A stretch of 64,000 nt of DNA from Cunninghamia lanceolata (Eukaryota; Streptophyta; Pinopsida; Cupressales; Cupressaceae): the NCBI GenBank assembly GCA_027924645.1, contig BSBN01001225.1:13782001-13846000 (forward strand). The letters are read 5' to 3'. Made by a program: the position numbers and the translations under genes. The notes beneath the pieces are model-generated. The model searched no databases. It saw only the letters and a program-made list of their open reading frames with translations, and was not told the DNA's origin. Positions 36,507 to 47,311 of this stretch are shown in pieces. Position 1 is the stretch's first letter. Every line of letters starts with the position of its first letter.

Positions 36507-37080
36507 CAAAATATGACCCCCTTTGTATAAAATGAACCCCCGCCTTTGAGCGGCAAAACTGAATGCAAAGGATCGAGTGATATGGTTAATGGTTGACCAT
36601 ATGTATATCGCGTTAGGAAATTAAGATTAGGGGCTGTTCAAAATATGACCCTGTAGATAAAATGACCCCCCTCAGAAAAGATCGTGGTGACATCACTATG
36701 TCGGTGACATTGTTTAATTATTGTGGTTTAATGACATCATCATCATTTTAAAGAATATGACGGATATCAGATATATACCTCCCCATGGATAGAATGGAAC
36801 AATGACATCATCATTAGCGTGATTTCCTTCATTCATTGGAATTGGATGACATCACCATCATATTGACATAGGGTGATATATGCGAAGAGGGTGATGTTCG
36901 TAAGATGACTGATATTAAAAATATGACCCCCTGCGAGATAGCTAAAGTCTTTCGACAGGTAGATATCGGCTCTTACTTAAATTTGATGTCTGCACATCGC
37001 AGACCAGGAGATTATCAGGTGATAATCCTATATCGGGGTGATCTTATCTAATATGACTGATGTTTGAAATATGACCCCCC
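36507..37080. repeat. dispersed AAATATGACCCCC repeats
   Basis: Near-identical phrases occur at about 36507-36521, 36639-36653, 36659-36671, 36917-36931 and 37068-37080. Several are preceded by GGGTGAT(C/G)TTCG-like sequence, so the underlying unit is longer and diverged. Confidence 0.7.
36688..36854. promoter_or_regulatory. cluster of four TGACATCA sites
   Basis: TGACATCA occurs at 36688-36695, 36732-36739, 36803-36810 and 36847-36854. It is close to the TGACGTCA core bound by plant bZIP factors. Deamination of a CpG in TGACGTCA would give TGACATCA or TGATGTCA. Regulatory use is a guess. Confidence 0.4.
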
Positions 37081-37648
37081 CTTCGAGGGATATCAGGTTT
37101 GACCAATCTTTGACTCAACATAACTCTCTTTCCTTAGACAATTTTGGGGTGATCTAAAAGGCAAACTTGCTTGGAATTTTGTGTACTTTCCAACCATGAG
37201 GTTAATAATCTGAACTACTGACTTTGGTAACTAACCTCATCATGGTGACAAATCCACCCTCTTACAGGGTTACATGCATGACTAATTTTACCAAACCACC
37301 CAAAGAAGAAAACAAACAAGCCAAAGGAACAAGCAAAGTTGGGTCCCTGTTTTGTCAAGGCAAAATGGGGCATGTTGTGTAACCACACAACAACTTGCCA
37401 CCAAAGGACATAACCAAATTCCAATGATTCAAGTGATGTGATCACATTCTAACATAGTATTTTAACTCTTTCTAAGTATAAGTATTATAATCTTTCTAAA
37501 TGATAAGGTTTTCATCATGCCAACAATGCTAGCAAAGGATCAGGTGTGTGCAGATGATTAATTATCCTCATCTTGAAAGTAAGTTGAAAACATGAGTAAC
37601 TAATGTTAAGCTACATAGTTTGGGAGCATCCCTCATAGCCAACCTGGA

Positions 37649-37774
37649 TAGAGCCTTGCTACTAGCAAGCATCTATAGCCTCGATAAGGTTATCTATATA
37701 ATCCTCCTAAGTAGAGCCCCACTGCCAGCAAGCATCTATAGCCTCGGTAGAGTTACTTGGATAGCCTAATTTTA
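37649..37774. repeat. 63-bp tandem duplication
   Basis: TAGAGCC followed by GCAAGCATCTATAGCCTCG occurs at 37649 and again at 37712 with some divergence. Confidence 0.75.
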
Positions 37775-38236
37775 TTCCTTTTAGATTTTCAATATTTATT
37801 CTTTTTGTTCATATGATGTCATCATGTAAGCTTATTGTGCGGGGCGTGGTCACTTGTTGATTTAGGTTAGAGATTGCATTGATAGCAAGGGAGTCCCTTT
37901 AGATTTTTCACTTAACTCCTATACTTATGTGTTCCACAAACCCAAGGCTATTAGGTGAGTCATTGTGGAAAATCACTTTAGTTAAGAAAAGGCACCCTAA
38001 TGAAAAGGATATCATAGACCTGACCATCAATACTTCTCAAAATGAGTCATAACCTATATAGGAATTTGTTCTCATCACTTGAATCTTAACAATTTGGTTA
38101 TTTTCTAGGGTGATGAGTTGCATCATCTTAACTAACCAAAACAAAACTCAACAAGCAAACCAACAAACAAAAGAAAACTATACAAACAACTATACAATAT
38201 GCACACTATGATACACTTGACTTACATGACACTATT

Positions 38237-38389
38237 TCAGGCTTGAAAATAATGCTTGAGGAACTGTCCATTAAAAGGTAATGGGACATCCTCACCAGTT
38301 AAAGTCTTAAGCCTGTAGGCACTATCTCCTAAAATTTCTAAAACTTGAAAAGGACCTATCCAAAGTTTATCAAATTACCATGATCTCCT
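38237..38389 (-). pseudogene. gypsy D integrase C-terminus (piece left of copia C)
   Basis: Reading leftward it continues the integrase broken at 50304. It holds a GPF module (W-I-G-P-F), a D-S-A-Y-R-L-K run and a closing F-N-G-Q-F-L-K-H-Y-F before TGA at 38239-38237. The CTCCT target duplication at the junction proves that copia C split one integrase gene. Confidence 0.9.
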
Positions 38390-38846
38390 TGTTGGTAGGT
38401 GGTGACTGATTAGGAAAGTACTGTACACTAGCCATGTATCCTCACTGGGGTTCCAGGTCAGGCCGAGCCCCAAGCAGGGGTTTGGGAGCGGAAGCCCTTG
38501 AGAAGTAGGGGTTCGGGGGTGCAACCCTCAAAAAAAAATTTGGACTGACATAAAAAAACCTATTTTGTAACCAACATAAGGCTTGATAAAAGCAGCTAAG
38601 GGTTAGGGTTTTTGGATATATTGTATTGTAGCATTTGCAATGGTGTTGAGTTGCAGAAATTGCTAGTTGCAATCAGTTTGATTTACTGGATAATAATATT
38701 GGACTCTTTGTTGGTGGATGTAGTCCAAGTTTGGGTGAACCACATTAAAATTTGTCTCTCGCTGTTATTATTTCTGTGTGTTTTTCATTCCTCTATTTAA
38801 TATTTATTTGCATTTAATTGATATCTTCTGTCGGCTAACCCTGACA
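38390..38846 (+). repeat. copia C 5' LTR (457 bp)
   Basis: TGTTGGTAGG ... CTAACCCTGACA. It matches the 3' LTR except for about 60 extra bases near 38452-38512 that are GC-rich (AGCAGGGGTTTGGGAGCGG). Confidence 0.95.
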
Positions 38847-38848
38847 AG

Positions 38849-38860
38849 TGGTATCAAAGA
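38849..38860 (+). other. copia C primer-binding site (tRNA-iMet)
   Basis: TGGTATCAAAGA matches the tRNA-iMet site except for A for G near its end. It lies two bases after the 5' LTR. Confidence 0.9.
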
Positions 38861-38890
38861 GGGTTGTGTTCGATTATCATCTATAGGAAG

Positions 38891-38947
38891 GTCTCACGGT
38901 TGAGTGGGAGTCTTACGGTTGAGTGGGAGTCTCACGATTGAGTGGGA
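38891..38947 (+). repeat. three 19-bp direct repeats just before copia C gag
   Basis: GTCTCACGGTTGAGTGGGA occurs at 38891-38909, 38910-38928 and 38929-38947, each with 0-1 changes. The gag ATG follows at 38951. They lie in the leader where packaging signals are usual. Confidence 0.93.
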
Positions 38948-38950
38948 GCA

Positions 38951-39720
38951 ATGGCAGACGAGGGTAAATTGAAGGTCATCAGTTATGGAAGATGCAGATG
39001 GAGGATTACCTCTATCAAAAGGATTTATGGATGCCATTGGAAGGAGTAGCCAAGAAACCGGCAGCAATGTCTGATGAGGATTAGAATCTTCTTGACAGAA
39101 AGGCACTGGGAACCATTTAGTTGTGCCTGGCACCATCGGTGGCATTCAATATAATGGCAGTGAAGACAACAGATGGTCTAATGAAAGCTTTGGCTAAATT
39201 GTATGAAAAACCCTCAGCCTCAAATAAGGTATTTCTCATGAAGTGTTTGTTTAATCTAAAAATGGTTAAAGGTGGATCTGTGACAGATCATTTAAATGAA
39301 TTTAATATGATTGTTAGTCAATTGACTTTTATAAATGTAAAATTTGATGAATAAGTTAGAGCTCTCTTAATAGTATGTTCTTTTCTTAAAAGATAGAATA
39401 GTTTGGTAATGGCAGTTAGTAACTCTGTTGTTGGTGTTATTCTGAGTGAGGAAATTCATAGGAAAAGTTCAGGTGGGTCCACATCAGGTAGTGTTTTGAA
39501 TGCAGAAAGTAGGGGCATATCAAAGGAGAGAGGAAAAGGTTCTGGAGGTCATGGGAAGTCACGAGGAAAATCAAAGGATAAGAGATCCCAAACCAGAGGA
39601 CAGAAGGATTGCTGGTACTGTGGGAAACTAGGTCATCTAAAGAAAGATTATTGGTCTCGAAAAAATAAAGGAGACAAACAAGAAGGCAATAAGGAGGCAA
39701 ATGTGGTAAGTAATAAGTCT
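38951..39720 (+). pseudogene. copia C gag
   Basis: ATG at 38951 (MADEGKLK). A short deletion near 38975 shifts the frame before WKMQMEDYLYQKDLW. The UBN2-type gag continues with KTTDGLMKALAKLYEKPSAS, FLMKCLFNLKMVKGGSVTDHLNEFN and a basic SK/RGK-rich stretch. The zinc knuckle C-W-Y-C-G-K-L-G-H-L-K-K-D-Y at about 39610-39651 has its last Cys changed to Tyr. Stops occur at 39083, 39118 and 39353. Confidence 0.88.
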
Positions 39721-40060
39721 GAAGATGATGTTTTGATTCTTTCCCTAGATAATGTTGATGATTCATGGGTTTTAGATTCAGGGGCCTCATTTCATGCTAC
39801 GCCCCATAGAAGTTATTTTCTTGATTATGTCCAAGGGGATTTTGGGCTAGTTTATTTGGGAGATAACAAACCCTATCAGATTGTTGGAAAGGGAAGAATC
39901 AAGATTAAGTTGTAGAATGGGAATCATTAGCTACTACAAGAGGTAAGGCACTTTCCAAGGCTCAGTAGGAATTTAATTTCAACAAGGCAACTAGCTGAAG
40001 AAGGTTGTATTGTTACATTTACTGATTAAAATTGGAAGGTTTCAAAAGGTGCCTTAATAG
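39721..40060 (+). pseudogene. copia C aspartic protease
   Basis: SWVLDSGASFHATPHRSYF (about 39757-39813) carries the D-S-G active site. It is followed by LGDNKPYQIVGKGRIKIKL and a TAG at 39913-39915, then RHFPRLSRNLISTRQLAEEGC-like residues with the usual copia spacing. It would process Gag-Pol. Confidence 0.88.
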
Positions 40061-40071
40061 TAGCAAAAGGT

Positions 40072-41325
40072 GTGAAAGTAGGCACCTTATATCTTTGTAC
40101 AGGTCATACTGTTCCTTCTACTTTAGTTGTTGCAGAGAAAAAACCAATAGGTTTAGAAAAATTTGTTGTAGGTTCGCAGGAAGAGACTGAAACAATTGAT
40201 GTAGGTTCTGAGACAACACTGTGGCATAATAGACTTGGGCATATGAGTGAAAAAGCTATGAAGGTACTTCATTCTAAGAAAGTTTTACCAGGTCTAAAAT
40301 GTATTAATATAGATTTCTGTGAAAGTTGTGTGTATGACAAGCAAAAGAGAGTCAGTTTTCTCAAGGATGGGAAGCAAAAGAAAGATGAAAAGTTGGAGCT
40401 TGTACATACAAATGTATGGGGACCGGCTCAAGTATCTTCTCTCAGTGGCTCTTGGTATTATGTTACATTCATAGATGATGCAACTAGGAAGGTATGGATT
40501 TATTTCCTTAGGCAGAAATCTAATGTATTTGAAACATTTAAGAAATGGAGAAGCTTGGTTGAGAATGAGACGGGTAAAAGATTAAAATGTCTCAGATCTG
40601 ATAATGGCAGTGAGTATTGCAACAAAGATTTTGAAGATTATTGTTCCTTTAATGGAATCTGTAGGCAAAAAATGGTTCCAGGGACTCCATAGGAGAATGG
40701 AGTGGCTGAACGTATGAATAGGACAATAATGGAGTGTGCAAGGACCATGAGATTGCATTTTGGGCTCCCTTTAAATATGTGGGCAGAGGCTGTCAACACT
40801 GTTGTATATTTAATTAATAGAGGTCCTGCAGTTCCTTTGGGTTGTGGTATTCTAGAGGAAGCATGGACAAGCAAGAAAGTGAGTTATTCTTTTCTGAAAA
40901 CCTTCGGCTGTGAAGCATTTGAACATATAGATTCTGAAAATAGAATCAAGCTAGATTTAAAATAAAAAAAGTGTACCTCCGTTGGATATGGCATTAATGA
41001 ATCTGGTTATAGGCTTTGGGATTTTGAAAATTAGAAAATTGTGAGAAGCAGGGATGTTATATTCAATGAGAAGGTGTTGTACAAAGATTAGTTGCAGTAG
41101 CATGAGAAGAAAGAAAACGATTATGTGGTGCTGTATGATACTCTAAATAGTGATGTTATAGTGGGTCCTCATGCTCGGCAACAACAACCAGAAATACCAC
41201 AAACTCCAGTGAATGTTAGACGGTCAACAAGGCTAAGTAGACCTCCTGAAAGGTTTTCTCCCTCTTTGTATTCTATTTTGTTAATAGATGCTGGTGAACT
41301 AGAAGGGTATGATGAAGCTATGTAG
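40072..41325 (+). pseudogene. copia C integrase
   Basis: Pre-integrase zinc region LWHNRLGHMSEKAMKVL with CESCVYDKQKR; core HTNVWGPA (the first Asp reads Asn), FIDDATRKVWIYFL, LRSDNGSEY (second Asp) and ENGVAERMNRTI (Glu present) after a TAG at 40690-40692. The C-terminal SVGYGINESGYRLWDFEN and the RRSTRLSRPPERFSPS linker follow. Stops lie at 40963, 41032 and 41088. Confidence 0.9.
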
Positions 41326-41588
41326 GTGGATAACCAGGTTCAGTGGGAGCTTGCAATGAAAGAAGAAATGGACTCCTTGCTGAAAAATTAGACATGGGAA
41401 TTATGTAAGTTTCCTGTAGGTAAAAAGGCTTTACCAAACAAATGGGTTTATAGGCTGAAAGAGGAAGATGGAGGTAAGAAAAGATTTAAATCCAGGTTAG
41501 TTGTAAAAGGATTTACATAGAAAAAGGGCATTGATTTTGATGAGATATTTTCTCTGGTTGTCAAGATGACTTCTATTCATAATGTTTT
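41326..41588 (+). pseudogene. copia C reverse transcriptase, 5' piece
   Basis: WELAMKEEMDSLLKN, NKWVYRLKEEDGGKKRFKSRLVVKGF and KKGIDFDEIFSLVVKMTSI are the copia RT N-terminal motifs, with TAG at 41389 and 41518. It ends at the copia B insertion, with GTTTT (41584-41588) as target duplication. Confidence 0.92.
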
Positions 41589-42783
41589 TGTTAGACTTAG
41601 GGCATAGAACTGAGAGGGGGGGTGAATCAGTTGTATAAAACTTTCTCCAATAAAACACTTAAATCTTCTTAGTGATTAGCAGTATTAATAATGAACCATA
41701 ATGCATTCAAATCAGGAGTAGAAACACATCAACACATAAGACACCAAGATTTTGACGTGGAAAACCCAGTTAAGGGAAAAACCATGGGGTGATTAACCCA
41801 AGATTGTATTCTCTATTAGAAGAATAGAAAGAACAAATGGCACATGCCAATTAGGGATCACTGCTCAAGCACATTGCTCACAAGAGACTCACTGCCTACA
41901 AGAGACACACTATCTATAAAGAAATAAATATCACATACATGAATTGGAGAAGAGAATCTTCACCATACTTGAATTAGTTCCATTTAAGCCCAATACTTCT
42001 GCTTTTCCTGTCGCTCTCCTTCTTGCTACAACACTCTCATCACCACAAGGACAACTTTGAAATGACTTTGTAACCCCTTATTTATACAAGGCATCGACTT
42101 AGGAATAATCATCTAAGTCGGCAAACATCTAATAGAACATCTGCAAGATGTGTAATACATCCGGTCGGCCAGTCTCAGGAAGAACACCATCATCTGGTGG
42201 TTATTCTTCAAATGCACACTCTAACTTCAATGCGGACCACCAACATGAACTGGACATGATCCAAAGATCACCACAACCTTTCCTAAATCACCAAGAACAT
42301 CCACACTTCATCTGCTTGCTAGAATTCTTCTCTCCTTCATCCGGAGCTTTAAGAACACAGTCTGTTATTATTGTCACAAAGGAATAGGCACTTCTGAACC
42401 TTCAAACCCTAAACCAATAGAGTTGATACTTCACAAGGATGTCCTCAACACTCCCTCAAATCCATAGAATGGGATAATGCATTTTTGGATCTCACTGGAC
42501 CTTTCTGTGTCACTCTGTCACCTTTGAACACCTGTCAGAGCCGGTTCTACTTGAGCAGCCATAACTTCTTCAGATCTTCATGCAGACCTCTGAAAACTTG
42601 ACTGGATCATCTCAAGACTCATATCTACAAACCCTTTGAGCCGAAACCTTGAATTTGCATCTTAGCTGGGATCTCCACTTCACTGACTCCATTGCTCCTC
42701 TCTACTCATCCAATCCTTCTCATCAATGCAACATGAGTATGTTAACATCAATGACAACACCGGTTAGACCCATACTTGCAACA
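41589..42783 (-). repeat. copia B 3' LTR
   Basis: TGTTAGACTTAGGGC ... ATACTTGCAACA in plus reading. The same TATA-like segment as in the 5' LTR is at 42078-42086. Confidence 0.95.
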
Positions 42784-42795
42784 ATCTCCCCCTTT
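42784..42795 (-). other. copia B polypurine tract
   Basis: The minus strand reads AAAGGGGGAGAT directly beside the 3' LTR. The stretch 42796-43102 to the pol stop shows only further short C-rich runs. Confidence 0.87.
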
Positions 42796-43102
42796 GTCAT
42801 TAATGGCAACATATGATGTGAAAAACCATCAAGACAAGAATTTCTCCTTACTGTCACAACTCCCCCTATCAGCAACAACCATTCACATGTCTTCTCTTCC
42901 TTTACTGCTCCCCCTTTGATCATCAACCACTTGTTTTTCACATGTCTTCTCTCCCCCTTTGACATCAATGGAAAAGGGCTCATACTTGCAACTCCAACAC
43001 TTTAGAATCATACCTATTGCTCCCCCTAAGTAGCAGCTCCCATCAATTCGGATCACAAGATATGACTGTGATATCCACCGGACTGATGCACCTCAGTGCA
43101 CC

Positions 43103-43640
43103 TTAGTTCATCACTGGAGGGGCAATAACCCCTAACTTCTCCCTGAGATACTCAAAAGAGTCCTTAGGTAGAGGTTTAGTAAAGATATCTGCAATTTGAT
43201 CCTTGGAGGGCACAAACTCTAATCTGACTTCATTCTTGTTCACTTGCTCTCTCAAAAAGTGAAACTTGATGGATATGTGTTTAGTCTTTGAATGCAACAC
43301 TGGATTCTTAGATATATTTATAGCACTTGAATTATCATAAAAGATTGTGATAGGTTCCTCATACTCCACTTTGATATCTCTTAACATCTACTTCGTCCAC
43401 AAAACTTGAGTGCAACTACCTACTGCTGCAATATATTCTACTTCAGTTGTAGATAGAGATATTGCCTCTTGTTTCTTGCTTAGCCAAGAGACCAATCTCT
43501 TCCCTAAAAAGAATGCTCCACCACTGGTACTCTTCTGGTAATCCATATCTCCTACCCAATCAACATCTGTATATGCATGAAGAGAGAAATCATGATCTCT
43601 AGGATACCACAGACCATATTCAACCATCCCTTTTAGATAT
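43103..43640 (-). pseudogene. copia B RNase H
   Basis: AYTDVDWVGD, STTEVEYIAA, IFYDNSSAINIS and KTKHISIKFHFLRE carry the catalytic Asp/Glu/Asp/His set, all present. It ends DIFTKPLPKDSFEYLREKLG before the stop at 43103-43105. A single TAG (43388-43390, expected Gln) interrupts it. Confidence 0.93.
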
Positions 43641-44653
43641 CTAAAGATCCTCTTGATTGCCATGACATGGGATTCTCTAGGATCAACTTGGAATCTAGCA
43701 ACAAGACCAACATCTTGCATAATATCTGTTCTAGTTTGAGTGAGATACAACAATCCTCTAATCATTGATCTGTACTTTGTCTGGTCTACCTTAGGAGAGT
43801 CATCATCTTTGCTTAACTTACATCCAGTTGCCATGGGAGTATTCATTGGCTTTGAATCTTCCATCCCAAATTTCCTCAACAATTCTTTCACATATTTGGT
43901 CTGAGAAATGAAGATTACTTTCTTTGTTTGAGTAATTTGCAGACCCAACAAGAAATTCATTTCACCAAGCATATACATCTCAAACTCACTTTTCATTTGA
44001 TTTGCAAAAGTTTTACACATACTATCTCTTCCTCCAAAGATGATATCATCAACAAATACTTCAACAATCAAGATGTTTTCATGATCAATTTTGAAATATA
44101 AGTTACTGTCAGCAGTACCTTTGTTGAAACCAATCTTCAAAAGATGCTTATCCAATCTTTCATACCAAGCTCTTAGGGCTTGCTTCAATCCATACAACGC
44201 CTTCTTCAACTTGCAAACCATATCACCATGATCAGACAATTGAAATCCATCCAGTTGCTCTATATACACTTCCTCTTCCAAGTCACCATTTAGAAAGGCA
44301 GACTTGACATCCATCTGATATACCTTGAAATCCTTGAAAGTAGCAAAGGCAAGAAATAATCTGACTACTTCAATTCTTACCACAGGAGCAAAATTTTCTT
44401 TAAAATCAATTCCTTCTATTTGAGAGTAGCCTTTGCAGACCAATTTGGCTTTATTTCTGATTACTTCACCAGCTTCATTTAGTTTGTTCTGGAAGACCCA
44501 TTTGGTTCCAATCGCATTCTTGTTTCTAGGTCTGGGAACAAGATCCCAAGTGTGATTTTTCTCTATTTGCACCAGCTCTTCCTCTATTGCTTTAGTCCAA
44601 TTTTCATCATTGCAAGCTTCATTCACTGTCTTAGGTTCAATCTTTGAAATCAA
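43641..44653 (-). pseudogene. copia B reverse transcriptase
   Basis: A long open run with [62 protein letters not shown], the catalytic F-V-D-D-I-I-F-G-G near 44030-44060, and GLLYLTQTRTDI. All RT blocks are present and open. The short region 44654-44844 before it, linking to integrase, contains stops. Confidence 0.95.
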
Positions 44654-44844
44654 ACAATACTTTTTTGAATCTTGAGCAATTCTCCTTCTTGTTAGTACTC
44701 CTTTGCTTTTATCACCTATGATCTAATCTTCAGAGTGGTTCAGTCTTACATACCTTGGAGCTTTGGGAGTTTCTTGTACTTCTGCTTCTTGATCATGCTC
44801 ATTCAAACTATCTCTTCTTCCTGATTTATTGGATCAGTCTGAAT

Positions 44845-45929
44845 CTAATTTTCAGAAGAGGATTGAACTCCTTCAACTAGAACAGCATTCTGATCATCTT
44901 CATCATATTCATAAAACCTTGAGGGTTTCTCTATTCCCTCATCAACCTTTACATTTGTACTTTCTATCATCTTTCTTAGTCTCTTGTTATAACACCGGTA
45001 TGCTTTGCTTTGAGTAGAGTAACCCAAGAATATTCCTTCATCACTTCTAGCGTCAAACATTCCTAGATCTTCATCTCTTTTAATGTAGCATTTGCTACCA
45101 AAAACTCTGAAATACCTCACAGTAGGAGTGATGCCAAACCAAAGTTCATAAGGAGTCTTACTAGTATTGCTTATGATTTGAACTCGATTGAGAGTATAGA
45201 CTACAGTACTGACAGCTTCTCTCCAATAGATGTGAGGAACATTTGCTTCCATCATCTTGGTCCTAGATGCTTCCTGTATGGTCCGGTTCTTTCTTTCCAC
45301 TACTCCATTCTGCTATGGAGTCCTAGGAGAAGACAACTGTCTCTTTATTCCATGTTTCTCACAGAACTCTATGAACTCACCAAATGTGAATTCTCCACCT
45401 CTATCAGACCTCAGACATTTCAATTTCAATCTGGTTTCATTTTCTACCATAGCCTTGAATATTTTGAATTTCTCAAAAGCTTCTGATTTCTCCTTCAGAA
45501 AAGTTACCCACATCATCTGGGAATAGTCATCAATTAGTAACATGAAGTATCTATCACCTTGCATACTCCTGATTCTTGCCAAGCCACAAAGGTCAGTATG
45601 AACTAAGTCCAATAGTTCGGTAGAAGACAGTTCCTTACTCTTGAATGTGATTCTGCTCAGCTTACCCAACTGACATTCTTTGCACAAGCTATTAGTAGGT
45701 TTCACCAATTTTGGAAGATCTCTTACAACCTGAGTATTGCTTATCTTGATGATATTATCAAAATTCACATGGCACAATCTCCTATGCCATAACCAACTCT
45801 GATCAACTTGAACAAATAAGCAACTTTTACCAGTGCCAACCAAGTGGAAGATATTACCTTTAGTTTGGGTACCGGATGCAATCTCTATTCCTGAGCTTTC
45901 AAAGATCTTACATTTTCCATTCTTGAACC
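44845..45929 (-). pseudogene. copia B integrase
   Basis: LWHRRLCHVNFDNI with CKECQLGK (zinc region), VHTDLCGLARI (Asp), LIDDYSQMMWVTFL, CLRSDRGGEF (Asp), a TAG at 45313-45315, then QNGVVERKNRTIQE (Glu) and YFRVFGSKCYIKRDEDLG...DEGIFLGYS. The catalytic triad is complete and only the TAG (expected Gln in PQQNG) breaks the core. Confidence 0.93.
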
Positions 45930-46349
45930 AGAGATCATAGCCTTTGTCAACCAACTGTCCAACACTGAGAAGATTGTGCTTCAAACCTTTAACATATAGA
46001 ATATTACCAGTTTTGTTCCTTCCATCAAAAGAAATAGTTCCTCTTCCTCTGATTCTACCAGTAGAATTATCACCAAACTTCACCACTCCTCCTTCATACC
46101 TTTCCAAATCTATGAACTTATTTTTGTCACCTGTCATATGGTGAGAGAAACCATTGTCAATGACCCAATCATCCTTTTCTTCAACTTGGGCAGCCAGAGC
46201 TCTTTTTGTAACTTTATGATTGATAGATACAGAGGATATGGGTTCTTCTTCCTTGATGGTAATAAACACCCATTCACTTTCGGATTTGTTTCTTGTCTCT
46301 GATTCATCATGTGTTACTCCTTCATTATCATCTTCTTCATGAACATAGT
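45930..46349 (-). pseudogene. copia B aspartic protease
   Basis: DDWVIDNGFSHHMTGDKNKF: the active Asp codon is at 46156-46158, but the triad reads D-N-G instead of D-S-G. It is followed by VKFGDNSTGRIRGRGTISFDG and ILYVKGLKHNLLSVGQL. Confidence 0.9.
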
Positions 46350-47255
46350 AACAATTCTTTTGGAACCTTGATCTGTTAGGATTTTGTCTTGAAATTTTTT
46401 CCAGATATCTTGAGGCAAAATAACCAATCTTATTGCAGTTAAAACACTTAAAAGGAAATTTTCCTTCATACTTACCAGATCCTCTTGGCAGTCTCTTTGC
46501 AATGAGGGCTTCAAGTTGAGCAGTTTCTACTTCTTCTAGGTCTTTTCTTGCTTTTTCATACCATGACAGTTTCATTGATGAGTTCTCTCCCAGATCAAAC
46601 CTTTGTTTACCTTTTACAGAGGCACTGGCTTTGAATGCAGATTCAGTCTTGGGGGGATCATCTCCAAACTTGGTCATTTCAAATGCAGCCAATTTGCCAG
46701 CCAATTGATCTCTTGTGACAGTTGTATGGGCTCTGAATTCATCAATGGCAGCAACCTTGATTTTGTAAGAAGCGGGAAGGGATCTGAGAATTTTGCCAAC
46801 AATCTCATTTTCATCCAAGACTCCACCAACATTTCTAATTCCACAAACAAGCTCATTTACTCTTGGCATAAAAGTAGTAATATTTTCATCATCTCTCATC
46901 TTCAGGTTTTCAAATTTTCCTTTCAGACTCTGTAACCTTGCACATTTAACATACTGGTCTCCTTCATGCAAAAGTTCTAATTTTTTCCAAATCTCAAAGT
47001 AGTTCGTAGATCAATAACATTTGAGAGCTCTGAATCAGATAATATGCTTAGAAGAGCTTCTATAGTACGCAAATTGTTTTCAACATCTGTGATTTCATTT
47101 TGAACTTTTGGACCACCCTGTGGAGGTACATACTGTGTTGTAACCATGGTCCAGTATGCCATACCCATGCATTACAAGTGACACTTCATGCGACCTTTCC
47201 ATAGATTAAAATTTGTTCCATCAAACTTTGGGCTATTCTTCTTGTAGGACGACAT
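46350..47255 (-). pseudogene. copia B gag
   Basis: It starts at ATG 47255 (MSSYKKNSPKFDGTNF), like copia A. Its TAA near 47177 (expected Gln in HLQCMG) and a one-base shift near 46985 before EIWKKLE precede a long open part: KFENLKMRDDENITTFMPRVNELV and ILRSLPASYKIKVAAIDE. The zinc knuckle reads C-F-N-C-N-K-I-G-Y-F-A-S-R-Y, with His and last Cys both changed to Tyr, so it could not bind zinc. Confidence 0.92.
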
Positions 47256-47290
47256 CCTGGATCTCCTTAAGCGGTTAAGCTCTTTTAGAG

Positions 47291-47309
47291 GAACTTAGCT
47301 TTGATACCA
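47291..47309 (-). other. copia B primer-binding site (tRNA-iMet)
   Basis: The minus strand reads TGGTATCAAAGCTAAGTTC, one change (G to A) from the perfect site in copia A. It is two bases from the 5' LTR. Confidence 0.92.
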
Positions 47310-47311
47310 AT

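Larger units (their letters stand above)
35916..38236 (-). other. gypsy D spacer between pol and the extra ORF
   Basis: 2.3 kb without coding sequence. It contains repeated AAATATGACCCCC phrases (36507-37080), four TGACATCA sites (36688-36854) and a 63-bp tandem duplication (37649-37774). An acceptor-like TTTATTATAG on the minus strand ends 6 bases before the extra ORF start, which would suit expression of that ORF from a spliced RNA. This is inference. Confidence 0.6.

Noticed and set aside
39437..39790. 117-codon minus ORF
   Set aside because: It is the antisense of copia C gag and protease, whose motifs are clear on the plus strand.
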